From Sphaerisporangium perillae (lineage in GTDB: Bacteria > Actinomycetota > Actinomycetes > Streptosporangiales > Streptosporangiaceae): DNA of 64,000 nucleotides. The stretch spans positions 1-64,000 of the forward strand of contig NZ_JALLPO010000009.1 in assembly GCF_023276435.1 (NCBI RefSeq), written 5' to 3'. The position numbers and the translations under genes are program-made. Shown here one piece after another: positions 25,344-36,178 of this stretch. Position 1 is the stretch's first letter. Every line of letters starts with the position of its first letter. The notes beneath the pieces are model-generated. The model ran no database searches, had not been told where the DNA came from, and was given only the letters and a program-made list of their open reading frames with translations.

Positions 25344-27260
25344 ATGAGGGTCACGGCCGAGTGGGCGGTGTGGGGAAAGCGCCCCGGCACGTGGGACGAC
25401 TACGAGATCCTGCACTGCAGCGAGGGGCAGTTCAGCCACGACGACTTCCGCGAAATCATGATCAAGTGGGCGCCGGGGACCTTGGCGGACCTGCCACAGG
25501 TGACGATCAGCTGGGTCAACGGCCGCGGTGACGTCGCGCACGTCGGATTGGCCATCCAGAGCTGGTCCGGTCAGCTGGACGGACTGGGCAGGCCGATCGC
25601 CGTCACCACCTACTACTGCGTCCCCTATGCCCAGATCGCCGGCGGGCCGGTGTCCTACGAGGGGCTGTACCGTGCCTTCAGCGAGTGCGCGCTGCCGGTG
25701 GACGCCCCGCTCACGCTGAACATCCCGGTGCTCGAACCCCGTGACATCGCCGGCAGGGTCGACGAGACGGCCATGGGAGCGGCGGCGCTGCTGCTCGCCG
25801 ACGAACCGGTCTGCGTCGTCGGGGGCGAGTTCCTGCCGCTGCCCGATCGGCTGCGGTACCTGGACACCGTGGCGGCGCTTCTCCCCTACGGCCTGCGGAC
25901 GAGGCTCACGGCCTCCACCTGGACCGACAGCTCGACCAAACACCGGATCAAGCTCTCGTTCGCCAAGCATCCCCTGGAGGGAGCGCGCTCGGTCACCTGG
26001 GGGACCCCCGAGAGCGATTCCCACCGCTGGACCGACATCACTCGCCATTACTTCGACCTGCTGACCAGGCGTTCCCCTGGCGAACTCGTCAGGAGGCTCG
26101 CCCGGCAGACAGAGCCGGTGTCGTTCAAAGAGGCTCCGAAACGGGCTCTGGCGCTGCTGGACGACTCCACGCACACGCTGGTCCACAGTGTCCCGTCCTC
26201 GCACAGGGGCTACGCCATCGAGGACGACCTGCACCAGTGCGCCGACCTGCTCGAAAAGGGGCGGCTCGATGAGGTCGGCGAGATCGTCGAACGACTCCGG
26301 TACAACGGCCGCACCCATGAGGCCACCGAAGACGAGCGGGAACGCTACCGGGAGATCGTCGAAGGACGGCTGCTGGCGAAGGGGCGGGCCCTGCCTGCCG
26401 ACGTGGTGGACGCCTTCTATGGCATGACGCTGGTCCTCGCCTATGGCCGGGTGCTCACCGTCGAGGCCATGGAGAGGGTCCAGGAGGCGGCCGGGCAGTG
26501 GAGCCTGCCGCTGATTGAGGCGATGCGGCGCATGCCGGCCGCCGAGCCCGCCGTCTCGGTACGGCTGGCGATGCTCCTCGGCGGTGTCGGGCAGGCCCAG
26601 GTGCTGGAGTCGATGCAGACCCCGGACCTGGTCGAGGCCGCCGCGCGGGAACCCTTCGACCCGGCGCTCATAGGTCTCGTGCACGAGCAGCTCGTCGAGC
26701 GAGGCGGCGACGGCGGCGGGGAGGATGGGGAGTTGGCCCCGGCGCTGGGCAGGCACGCCTATCTCGCGTCCGCGTCCGCGGCGCTGCACGCGCGGGACCC
26801 TGAAGCCCATTTCCACTCTCTGCGGCAACTGCTGGTCGCGGCGTACGGGCGGGGTCTGGACCAGAAGGCGGTCAACGAGATCGTCTCCGGTGTCCTCGAC
26901 TTGCGATACGCGACGCTGATCACCGCCATGGCCGCCTTGTACGGAAAGGGCGCCGAGCGGGCGCTGGTGAACGCCGTCCAGAGCCGGGCTCAGCTGGACC
27001 GCGAGACCAGGTACTACATGCTGGAGCGGTTGTCCGACCCGGCTCCCGAGGTCGCGCCCGAGCCCGAGCCTAGGCGTGGCCATCGGCTGCTCCTCCGCGG
27101 GGACAGGCGGCACGAGCGGTCCGCCCGCGGCCACCGCAGGGCCTCGCCACCCGATCGGCTGATCCCGCCGGCAGGCTGGGTTCTGCTCACCCTCCTCGCG
27201 GCCGGGGTGGTCGTGGCCGTCGTCGTGATCGTCATTCTCCTGCAAGCACCCCACGGGTAG
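25344..27260 (+). CDS. GAP1-type GTPase-associated protein with C-terminal membrane anchor
   Basis: 638 residues from ATG 25344; a GTG at 25332 overlaps the GTPase stop (GTGA) and is an alternative. The first 230 residues (AEWAVWGKRPGT, ILHCSEGQFS, YYCVPYAQIAGGPVSYEGLY, LPYGLRTRLTASTWTDSS) match GTPase-associated protein 1 N-terminal and middle domains. An alpha-helical C-terminal region follows. The extreme C-terminus has a basic patch and one transmembrane helix (about 610-634, GWVLLTLLAAGVVVAVVVIV), which would leave most of the protein in the cytoplasm. A shorter paralogue without the helix follows. Probable role: partner or effector of the GTPase at the membrane (inference). Confidence 0.75.
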   Translation: MRVTAEWAVWGKRPGTWDDYEILHCSEGQFSHDDFREIMIKWAPGTLADLPQVTISWVNGRGDVAHVGLAIQSWSGQLDGLGRPIAVTTYYCVPYAQIAGGPVSYEGLYRAFSECALPVDAPLTLNIPVLEPRDIAGRVDETAMGAAALLLADEPVCVVGGEFLPLPDRLRYLDTVAALLPYGLRTRLTASTWTDSSTKHRIKLSFAKHPLEGARSVTWGTPESDSHRWTDITRHYFDLLTRRSPGELVRRLARQTEPVSFKEAPKRALALLDDSTHTLVHSVPSSHRGYAIEDDLHQCADLLEKGRLDEVGEIVERLRYNGRTHEATEDERERYREIVEGRLLAKGRALPADVVDAFYGMTLVLAYGRVLTVEAMERVQEAAGQWSLPLIEAMRRMPAAEPAVSVRLAMLLGGVGQAQVLESMQTPDLVEAAAREPFDPALIGLVHEQLVERGGDGGGEDGELAPALGRHAYLASASAALHARDPEAHFHSLRQLLVAAYGRGLDQKAVNEIVSGVLDLRYATLITAMAALYGKGAERALVNAVQSRAQLDRETRYYMLERLSDPAPEVAPEPEPRRGHRLLLRGDRRHERSARGHRRASPPDRLIPPAGWVLLTLLAAGVVVAVVVIVILLQAPHG

Positions 27261-27285
27261 CGGTTCTCCTGGTGAGGATCTGTTG

Positions 27286-28689
27286 ATGGTACGAGTGACC
27301 GCCGAATGGGCGGTGTGGGGCAGGCGCCCGGGTACCCGGGACGGCGACGAGATCCTGGCTTTCAGCCAGGGGCGGTTCAGCCGTGACGACTACGGCGAGA
27401 TCATCGCCCGGTACGCGACGGGAGCCCCAGTGAACCTGCCGCAGGTGACGATGAGCTGGGTCGGCGGCGGTGCGAGCGCGCACATCGGCCTGGCCGTCCA
27501 GTCGTGGTCGGGCAAGAGGGACGGTCTCGGGCGGGACATCGCCGTCATCCGGTACTTCTGCGTGCCCTACGCTCAGCTCGCCGGTGGGCCGGTGTCCTAC
27601 GAGGCGCTCTATCACGCGCTCGACGGGCGCACGCTTCCGTTCGACGGCCCGCTCACCGTCGAGGTGCCGTCGCTGGACGCCGAGCCGGTCGCGGCGGCTG
27701 TCGACGGCACCGCCAGGAGCGCGGCGGCGCTGCTGCTCACGGGGGCTCCGGTCTGCGTCGTGAACGCGGAGGCGGTGCCGCTGCTCAACCGGCTGCGGTT
27801 CCTCGACGCGGTGGCGTCGCTGCTCCCGTACGGGTTCAGAAGCAGGCTGACCGCCTCGACCTGGACCGACAGCGCGTCACGGCATCGGATCAGGCTGTCG
27901 TTCGCCAGGCATGCCCCGCAAGGGGCCCATTCCATCTCATGGGGCGAAACTGCGCCGATCAGTAAATATCCGGATATCGCCCAGCATTATCACGAGACCC
28001 TGGTGAACTGCCGCGATCTCACCGGACTCGTCAGACGCTTCGCGCGGGAGACCGAGCCACAGTCCATGAGGACGGCGGACCTCTCCCATATCCCCGGCCT
28101 GGCCGGCGCGGCACCGGCGGCTCGCCCGCCGTCCGCGGCCACCGCGAGCCAGATGGCTGCGACCCAGCCCGCCGAGGATGTGGAGGAGCCGGCCTCGACG
28201 CTGACATCGCTCAGCTCCAAGGAACTGATCAAGGTTGCGGTACGCAAGCCCATGGATCCGGAGGCCGTGCGCACGATGTGTTCGGAGCTCGCGAAGCGGG
28301 GGGACGATCCGGCCAATCGCGCGGCGATCAGTGAGGCACTTCGGCGGCGCGGACGGCTCGTGACGGCGATCCACCAACTCCATCCCGCCGATCCGGATGG
28401 CCAGGTCCGCCGGTTCCACGCCCTTCTGACCGCCGCCTATGGCCCGATGCTCGATCGCCCCGCGTTGGAGAAGGACTTTCTTTCGGAGTCCGGCCCGCCC
28501 TCGGTGTCGCTGCTCACCGCGTTGACGATGATGTGCACGCCGGACGCCCGCGTCGCGCTGGTGGAGAGCGTCTTCATGGACCTTCTCGGCCAGGCGGGCC
28601 TCACCCGCGACACCCTCGACCAGGTCCGGGCCGACCGGTTCGACTCTCATCGTCGCTTCATCCTCGATCGCCGGCACTGGAGCATGTGA
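27286..28689 (+). CDS. GAP1-type GTPase-associated protein, soluble paralogue
   Basis: 467 residues from ATG 27286 (GTGAGGA about 12 bases upstream). The N-terminal 230 residues are strongly alike to the preceding protein: AEWAVWGRRPGT, LAFSQGRFS, YFCVPYAQLAGGPVSYEALY and LPYGFRSRLTASTWTDSA. After a variable Ala/Pro linker (about 270-305) it retains the KELIKVAVRKPMDPEAV helical segment, equivalent to a later part of the longer paralogue, then ends without the basic patch or transmembrane helix. It is 25 bases after the upstream gene. The pair looks like a tandem duplication split into a membrane-bound and a soluble form. Confidence 0.75.
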   Translation: MVRVTAEWAVWGRRPGTRDGDEILAFSQGRFSRDDYGEIIARYATGAPVNLPQVTMSWVGGGASAHIGLAVQSWSGKRDGLGRDIAVIRYFCVPYAQLAGGPVSYEALYHALDGRTLPFDGPLTVEVPSLDAEPVAAAVDGTARSAAALLLTGAPVCVVNAEAVPLLNRLRFLDAVASLLPYGFRSRLTASTWTDSASRHRIRLSFARHAPQGAHSISWGETAPISKYPDIAQHYHETLVNCRDLTGLVRRFARETEPQSMRTADLSHIPGLAGAAPAARPPSAATASQMAATQPAEDVEEPASTLTSLSSKELIKVAVRKPMDPEAVRTMCSELAKRGDDPANRAAISEALRRRGRLVTAIHQLHPADPDGQVRRFHALLTAAYGPMLDRPALEKDFLSESGPPSVSLLTALTMMCTPDARVALVESVFMDLLGQAGLTRDTLDQVRADRFDSHRRFILDRRHWSM

Positions 28690-28856
28690 CGCGGCATCAC
28701 CCCCGCCGCCGGTCGAAGGCGACCCCTGACTTCCGCTATGACGCCGGGTCACGATCTGGCACGCGGGATTATCGCATCGGCCATTGATCCGGTGTTGGCG
28801 CGAGCGTATGGTCCTCCCAACATTCGAGTACGCCTCATGTTTTGGGGGTTCTCAAC

Positions 28857-31800
28857 ATGCACGCACGTCTCCGGCGGACGATCACGGCGGCCTCCGCGCT
28901 CGCGATCCTCGCGCTGGCATCCCCCGTCGTGCCGGCATCAGCGGCCACCTACACCAACGACGACTACTGTCTCGGCCAGTGCGCCGACGTGTTGCCGCCC
29001 GGCGAGAACGGCAACGCCACCCTGGTGGAGATCCTCGCCAACCAGTCGCTCGGCACGATGCCGCGGCACAGCGACGACCAGCTCGGCAAGTACGCGAACC
29101 TCATCTCCGGCTACACCGGCCTGACCGACGACCAGATCGCCGCGTTCTTCAACGACGGCTCCTTCGGCGTGCCGGCCGGGCAGGTGGAGAGCACGACGAG
29201 CCCCCGCTCGGACGTGACCATCGTCCGCGACAAGGCCACCGGCGTCCCGCACATCACCGGGACGACCCGCGAGGGCACCATGTACGGCGCCGGGTACGCG
29301 GGGGCGCAGGATCGCCTGTGGCTGATGGACCTCATGCGGCACGTCGGGCGCGGCGAGCTGACACCCTTCGCGGGAGGCGCGCCGGGCAACCGGGCCCTGG
29401 AGCAGAGCGTCTGGCGCAACTCCCCCTACACCGAGGCCGACCTGCAGGCGCAGATCGACAGGGTGAGGGACTCCGGCACCCGGGGCGCCCAGCTCTACGC
29501 CGACGTGCAGAACTACGTGAGCGGCATCAACGCGTATATCGACCACTGCATGGCGAACCGCGACTGTCCCGGCGAGTACGTCCTGACGGGACATCTGGAC
29601 GCGATCACGAACGCGGGCGGGCCCCAGGACTTCACCATGACCGATCTGATCGCGGTCTCAGGGGTGATCGGCGGCCTGTTCGGCGGAGGCGGCGGAGCCG
29701 AGATGCAGTCCGCACTGGTCCGGGTCGCGGCCCGTGCCAAGTACGGGACGGCCGCCGGCGACCAGGTCTGGGCGGCGTTCCGGGCGCAGAACGACCCGGA
29801 GGCCACCCTCACCCTGCACAACGGCCAGAGCTTCCCGTTCGGCGGCGCGCCCGGCGCCACCGGGGTCGCCCTGCCCGACCCCGGCACGACGGCTCCGGTG
29901 GACATCACCCAGAACGAGCAGGGATCGGCCACCAGCTCGGCCTCTGCGGCCAAAGGCGTCCTGGACGGGCTGACCGTCGACAACTCCAAGCCCGGCATGT
30001 CCAACGCCGTCGTGGTCTCGGCCGCCGAGTCGGCCTCCGGGCATCCGATCGCGGTGTTCGGCCCGCAGACCGGCTACTTCACCCCGCAGCTCCTCATGCT
30101 CGAGGAGCTCTCCGGTCCCGGCATCCGGGCGCGCGGTGTGGCGTTCTCCGGGCTCAACCTGTACGTGCTGCTCGGCCGGGGCACCGACTACGCCTGGAGC
30201 GCGACCTCCGCCGGCGAGGACATCACCGACACCTACGCGCTGCGGCTCTGCGAGCCCTCGGGCGGCACGGTGACCACCGCGTCGAACCACTACCTCTACC
30301 ACGGCACCTGCACGGCGATGGAGACGCTGAAGAAGACCAACTCCTGGAAGCCCAACGTCGCCGACACGACCTCCGCCGGCTCCTACGACCTGGTGATCCA
30401 CCGGACCAAGTACGGGCTGGTGAGCTGGCGGGGCACCGTCGGCGGCCAGCCCACGGCGTTCGCCGACCTGCGCTCGACCTACCAGCACGAGGCCGACTCG
30501 GCCGTCGGGTTCCAGATGTTCAACGAGCCCGCACAGATGGGGGACGCCGCCTCCTTCGCCGCCGCGGCCTCCGAGATCGGCTTCGCGTTCAACTGGTTCT
30601 ACGTCAACTCCGCGGACGCCGCGTACTTCATGTCGGGCGACGTCCCGGTGAGGCCGGCGGCCGCGGATCCCAACCTGCCGATGACGGCCGACCAGGCGCA
30701 CGAGTGGAGCGGCTTCGACCCCGCCACCAACACCGCGACCTACCTGGCGCCCGCCGCCCACCCGCAGACCGCGAACCAGGACTACCTGGTCAGCTGGAAC
30801 AACAAGCAGGCCAAGGACTTCGGAGCGGCGGACGGCAACTTCAGCTTCGGGCCGGTCCACCGCGTGGACCTCCTCGACGCTCCGGTGAAGGCGGCGCTGG
30901 CCGGGACGGGCAAGCTGGACCGCGCGGGCACCGTCAAGATCATGGCCGAGGCCGCGACCACCGACCTGCGCGGCAAGGAGGTGCTGCCGCACCTGCTGCG
31001 GGTGATCAACAGCTCGGCCGTGACCGATCCCGCCCTGGGCTCGGCGGTCGCCAAGCTGTCGGCGTGGGCCACGGGCGGCGCCAGAAGGCTCGAGACCTCG
31101 CCCGGCAGCAAGACCTACGCGCACGCGGACGCCATCCGCGCGTTCGACGCCTGGTGGCCGAGGCTCGTCCAGGCGGAGTTCAAGCCCGGCCTGGGCGACG
31201 GCCTGTACCAGTCGCTGGTCAACGCCCTGCAGATCAACGAGTCGCCCTCCGGCCATCAGCAAGGCGACCTCTCCAGCGTGCCCACCTCGGCCAACGAGGC
31301 CCAGACGCACAAGGGCTCGTCCTTCCAGTACGGCTGGTGGGGGTATGTGAGCAAGGACGTCCGGTCGGTGCTCGGCGACCCGGTCGCGGGGCCGCTGCCC
31401 GCGAAGTACTGCGGCAACGGCACGGTGGCCGGTTGCCGCACGGTCCTGCTGGACAGCCTGTCGGCGGCGCTCGCCGAACCCGCCACCACGACCTACCCGG
31501 CCGACGACGCCTGCGCGGCGGGCGACCAGTGGTGCGCGGACGCCATCCGCCACTCGCCGCTCGGCGGGATCAAGCAGTCGCTGATCTCCTGGCAGAACCG
31601 GCCGACCTACCAGCAGGTGGTGTCGTTCCCCGCCCACCGCGGCGACCCGATCGCCAACCTCGCGGCCGGAGGGAGCGCGACCGCCTCCAGCTCGCAGCTC
31701 TTCCTGCTGTACCCGGCGAGCAAGGCCGTCGACGGTGACCCGACCAGCCGCTGGTCCAGCGCCTCCAGCGACGACCAGTGGCTGCGGGTCGACCTCGGGT

Positions 31801-32042
31801 CGTCGAAGCCCGTGGCCCGGGTCGTGCTGCGCTGGGAGGCGGCCTACGGGGCGGCGTACCGGATCCAGATCTCGCCCGACGGCTCCGCGTGGACCACGGT
31901 GTACTCCACCACCACGGGAAACGGCGGCGTGGACAACGTGACCTTCGCCCCGGCCACCGCCCGCTACATCCGCATGCAGGGCGTCACCCGCGGAACCTCC
32001 TACGGCTACTCCCTCTACGAAATGGAGGCCTACTCCCGCTGA
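28857..32042 (+). CDS. Secreted penicillin-acylase family (Ntn) hydrolase with C-terminal discoidin domain
   Basis: 1061 residues from ATG 28857 (GGGGGTT upstream). A signal peptide spans about 1-30 (ALAILALASPVVPASA-A). Penicillin-amidase features follow: VTIVRDKATGVPHITG and AGYAGAQDRLWLMDLMRH in the alpha part, and a predicted autoprocessing site before Ser382 in GM-SNAVVVSA, the N-terminal nucleophile of the beta chain. VFGPQTGYFTPQ then takes the place of the usual ANDPHL. The last 125 residues (from NLAAGGSATASSS) form an F5/8-type C (discoidin/CBM32) domain, which suggests binding to sugars or surfaces. Relatives cleave amides such as beta-lactam side chains or acyl-homoserine lactones. 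The substrate here is unknown. Confidence 0.85.
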   Translation: MHARLRRTITAASALAILALASPVVPASAATYTNDDYCLGQCADVLPPGENGNATLVEILANQSLGTMPRHSDDQLGKYANLISGYTGLTDDQIAAFFNDGSFGVPAGQVESTTSPRSDVTIVRDKATGVPHITGTTREGTMYGAGYAGAQDRLWLMDLMRHVGRGELTPFAGGAPGNRALEQSVWRNSPYTEADLQAQIDRVRDSGTRGAQLYADVQNYVSGINAYIDHCMANRDCPGEYVLTGHLDAITNAGGPQDFTMTDLIAVSGVIGGLFGGGGGAEMQSALVRVAARAKYGTAAGDQVWAAFRAQNDPEATLTLHNGQSFPFGGAPGATGVALPDPGTTAPVDITQNEQGSATSSASAAKGVLDGLTVDNSKPGMSNAVVVSAAESASGHPIAVFGPQTGYFTPQLLMLEELSGPGIRARGVAFSGLNLYVLLGRGTDYAWSATSAGEDITDTYALRLCEPSGGTVTTASNHYLYHGTCTAMETLKKTNSWKPNVADTTSAGSYDLVIHRTKYGLVSWRGTVGGQPTAFADLRSTYQHEADSAVGFQMFNEPAQMGDAASFAAAASEIGFAFNWFYVNSADAAYFMSGDVPVRPAAADPNLPMTADQAHEWSGFDPATNTATYLAPAAHPQTANQDYLVSWNNKQAKDFGAADGNFSFGPVHRVDLLDAPVKAALAGTGKLDRAGTVKIMAEAATTDLRGKEVLPHLLRVINSSAVTDPALGSAVAKLSAWATGGARRLETSPGSKTYAHADAIRAFDAWWPRLVQAEFKPGLGDGLYQSLVNALQINESPSGHQQGDLSSVPTSANEAQTHKGSSFQYGWWGYVSKDVRSVLGDPVAGPLPAKYCGNGTVAGCRTVLLDSLSAALAEPATTTYPADDACAAGDQWCADAIRHSPLGGIKQSLISWQNRPTYQQVVSFPAHRGDPIANLAAGGSATASSSQLFLLYPASKAVDGDPTSRWSSASSDDQWLRVDLGSSKPVARVVLRWEAAYGAAYRIQISPDGSAWTTVYSTTTGNGGVDNVTFAPATARYIRMQGVTRGTSYGYSLYEMEAYSR

Positions 32043-32152
32043 CTGGGCGCCCCACCGAGCGGGATAGGGGCGGCCACCCGGCGGAGGTAAGCGATCGCCC
32101 CACCAGCCGCAATGCGGGTGGTGGCCCACCAGCCGATCGGGGCCACAACGCG

Positions 32153-32193
32153 AACAGGGGCTGCAGTGGATCGACTCCACTGCAGCCCCCTGT
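32153..32193. terminator. Strong hairpin between acylase gene and pheT
   Basis: ACAGGGG followed by CTGCAGTGGA pairs with TCCACTGCAG followed by CCCCCTGT around a TCGAC loop: a 17-bp stem with a single bulged base. It lies between the convergent acylase-like and pheT genes and can serve either. No T-tract. Confidence 0.65.
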
Positions 32194-32292
32194 CCGATTT
32201 CACCGCCCGGCCGCCCGGCGGCACCGCTCACACGGCACCCCGGCCGAACCGGGCTAGGCGGCCCCCCTGGGGTTGGGTCAGGCGGTGTTGGG

Positions 32293-34844
32293 TCAGGCGG
32301 TGCGGAGTCGGGCTCCTGTGCGGTCGGCGGCCAGGGCTACGGCGGCGTCGCGGGCGGCGGTGGTCTCCTCGACGATCAGGGTGCGGTCGGCGGCCCGGAA
32401 GCGCAGGGTGTACGCCAGGGACTTCTTGCCCTCGCCCACCTGCGACCCGGTGTAGACGTCGAACAGCCGCACCGACTCGAGCAGGGCACCCGCCCCCTCG
32501 CGCAGCGCCGCCTCCACCTCGGCCACCGGGACCTCGGCCGGGACGACCAGCGCGACGTCCTGCGTGGCGACGGGGTAGGCCGAGACCGGCTCGGCCTGGA
32601 TCGGGCCGGGCAGGGCCGCCTCGAGGACGGTCAGCTCCAGCTCCATCGCGCAGGTGCGCGCCGGCAGGCCGTAGGCCTCGACGACACGCGGGTGCAGCTC
32701 GCCTGCGTGACCGAGCAGGGTCTCCCCGGCGTACAGCGCGGCGCACCGGCCCGGATGCCAGGGCTCGTGCCGGTCGGCGCGGATCGTGATCTCGACCCCG
32801 GCCTCGCGCGCGATCACGCGTGCTGCCTCGATGGCGTCGGCCCAGCTCGCCGGGCGGCCCTCGCCCCACCAGCCGGAGCGGTCGTACTCGCCCGCGAGCA
32901 CGACGCCCACCCGCAGGGGCTGCCGGGGCAGCGCCGCCGCGATGGTCGCCAGCTCCTGCTCCGAGGGTCTGCGGTCGACCCCGAGCACCGGCGCCTTGGC
33001 CGGGGCGTCCGGCTCGGGCCGGTAGACCAGGCCGGACTCGAACAGCGCCACGTCGACGAACCCGCGCCCGACGTTGCGGACCAGGGTCTTCAGCAGCCCC
33101 GGCAGCAGCGTGGTGCGCATCAGCGGCTCGTCCTCGCTCAGCGGGTTCGCCAGCCGGACGGTCCTGCGCCGCGCGTCGCCGGCGGGCAGCTGGAGGTCGT
33201 CCAGGTCGCGCGTGCTGATGAACGGGTAGGCGAGCGTCTCGACGTAGCCGGCGGCGGCCAGCGCGCGGCCCACGCGGCGGCGCAGCCGCTGGACCTCGGT
33301 CAGCCCGGCCCCCGCGGGAGCGGCGGGCAGCACCGAGGGCAGCCGCTCGTAGCCCTCGAGCCGGATGACCTCCTCGGCCAGGTCGTTGGGGTCGGTCAGG
33401 TCGGGACGCCACGACGGCGGCGTCACGACGAGCAGCTCGGCCGGGTCGGGCCGGGCGGGGGCCTCGAGGACGTCGGCCGGGATCGCCGAAGGCGCCTCGG
33501 CGCCGTCCTGCCCGCCCGCCGCACCCTGGGCGACCACCGTGCAGCCGACCTGCTCCAGGCGGTGCACGACCGCGTCGCGACCGTAGGCGACGCCCGCGAC
33601 CCGGTCGGGGTGGTCGGCCCGGATGACGATCGACGGCGGCTCGACGTCGGCGAAGGCGTGGGTGACCCCGGCGTCGGCCGTGCCGCCGCCGAAGGCGACC
33701 AGCATCTGCACCGCGCGCCAGGAGGCGTAGAGCGGGAGCTCGCGGTCGACGCCGCGCTCGAACCGGCGGGAGGCCTCGCTCACCAGGTTGTGGCGGCGGG
33801 ACATGCGCGCCGTGCCGGTGGCCGAGAAGTGGGCGGCCTCGATGACCAGGTCGGTGGAGTCGTCCGCGATCTCGGTGTTGAGCCCGCCCATCGTGCCGGC
33901 CATCGAGATCGCCCCGGAGGAGTCGGTGATCAGGATGTCCTCGGGGTGGAGCTTGCGCACGACGTGGTCGAGGGTCTCCAGCGTCTCGCCCGGCTCTGCC
34001 CTGCGCACCACGATGGGCCCGGTCAGCCGGGAACGGTCGAAGGCGTGCAGCGGCTGGCCCAGCTCGATCATCAGGTAGTTGGTGACGTCGACGGCCGGCG
34101 AGACCGGCCGCATGCCGGCGCGGGCCAGGCGCACCTGCATCCACATGGGCGTCTCGGCGGAGGGGTCGAACCCGGACACCGAGCGCAGCACGAACCGGTC
34201 GCAGGCGGTCGGGTCGGCGATCGAGGCGGGGTAGGACTCCTCGGTGAACGATGGCGGCTCGATGTCGGCCGGGTCGCGCCACGGCACGCCGAAGGCGGTG
34301 GCGACCTCGCGCGCGACGCCCCGGATCGACAGGGCGTACCCGCGGTCGGGGGTGATCTCGAGCTCGATGACGTCGTCACGCAGGCCTAGCAGCTCGACCA
34401 CGTCCGCGCCGAGGTGGGTGTCGGCGGGCAGGATGAGGATGCCGCTGTGGTCCTCCCCGATGCCCAGCTCGCGTGCCGAGCAGATCATGCCGTCGGACAC
34501 GTGGCCGTAGGTCTTGCGGGACCCGACCTCGAACCCGCCGGGCAGCACGGCTCCGGGCAGCGCCACGGCCACCCGGTCGCCGACCGCGAAGTTGGTGGCG
34601 CCGCAGATGACCCAGCGCGGGGCGGCCTCGCCGACCTCGACCGAGCAGTAGCGGATGGGCTTCTTGAAGCCGGCGAGCTCCTCGATGGACAGCACCTCGC
34701 CGACGACGACGTTCTTGATGTCGTCGCCGACCGACTCGATCGACTCCAGCTTGAGCCCGGCCGCCGTGAGCTTCTCGGCGACCTCGTGGGCGGTGGCGGC
34801 GGGCAGGTCGACGTACTCCCGCAGCCAGGAGAGCGGGAACTTCA

Positions 34845-34845
<1 letters not shown>
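32293..34845 (-). CDS. pheT: Phenylalanine-tRNA ligase beta subunit
   Basis: 850 residues, the usual length. It starts [14 protein letters not shown] at an ATG that shares one base with the pheS stop (TGATG), so translation is coupled. An OB-fold tRNA-binding domain (about 40-150, [21 protein letters not shown]), B3/4 editing domain, B5 domain, catalytic-like core ([18 protein letters not shown]) and C-terminal anticodon-binding FDX-ACB domain ([14 protein letters not shown], about 755-850) are present in order. With PheS it forms the (alpha-beta)2 enzyme that charges tRNA-Phe in the cytoplasm. There is a Gln/Ala/Gly-rich insertion around residues 425-435. Confidence 0.97.
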
Positions 34846-36116
<1,271 letters not shown>

Positions 36117-36178
36117 TCACGACGCGGCCGGGCCGGCGAATGCCGGCGTGGTGCTTGCCCACCGGCCGTCCCGACGCC

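Noticed and set aside
28784-31738. A 984-residue open frame on the + strand overlapping the acylase-like gene
   Set aside because: Arg/Gly/Pro/Ala-rich shadow frame of a high-GC gene; the overlapping frame has a signal peptide and recognisable domains.
29658-32231. An 857-residue open frame on the - strand antisense to the acylase-like gene
   Set aside because: Composition is typical of antisense GC-rich shadow (Gly, Arg, Val repeats), with no domain and no conserved motif.
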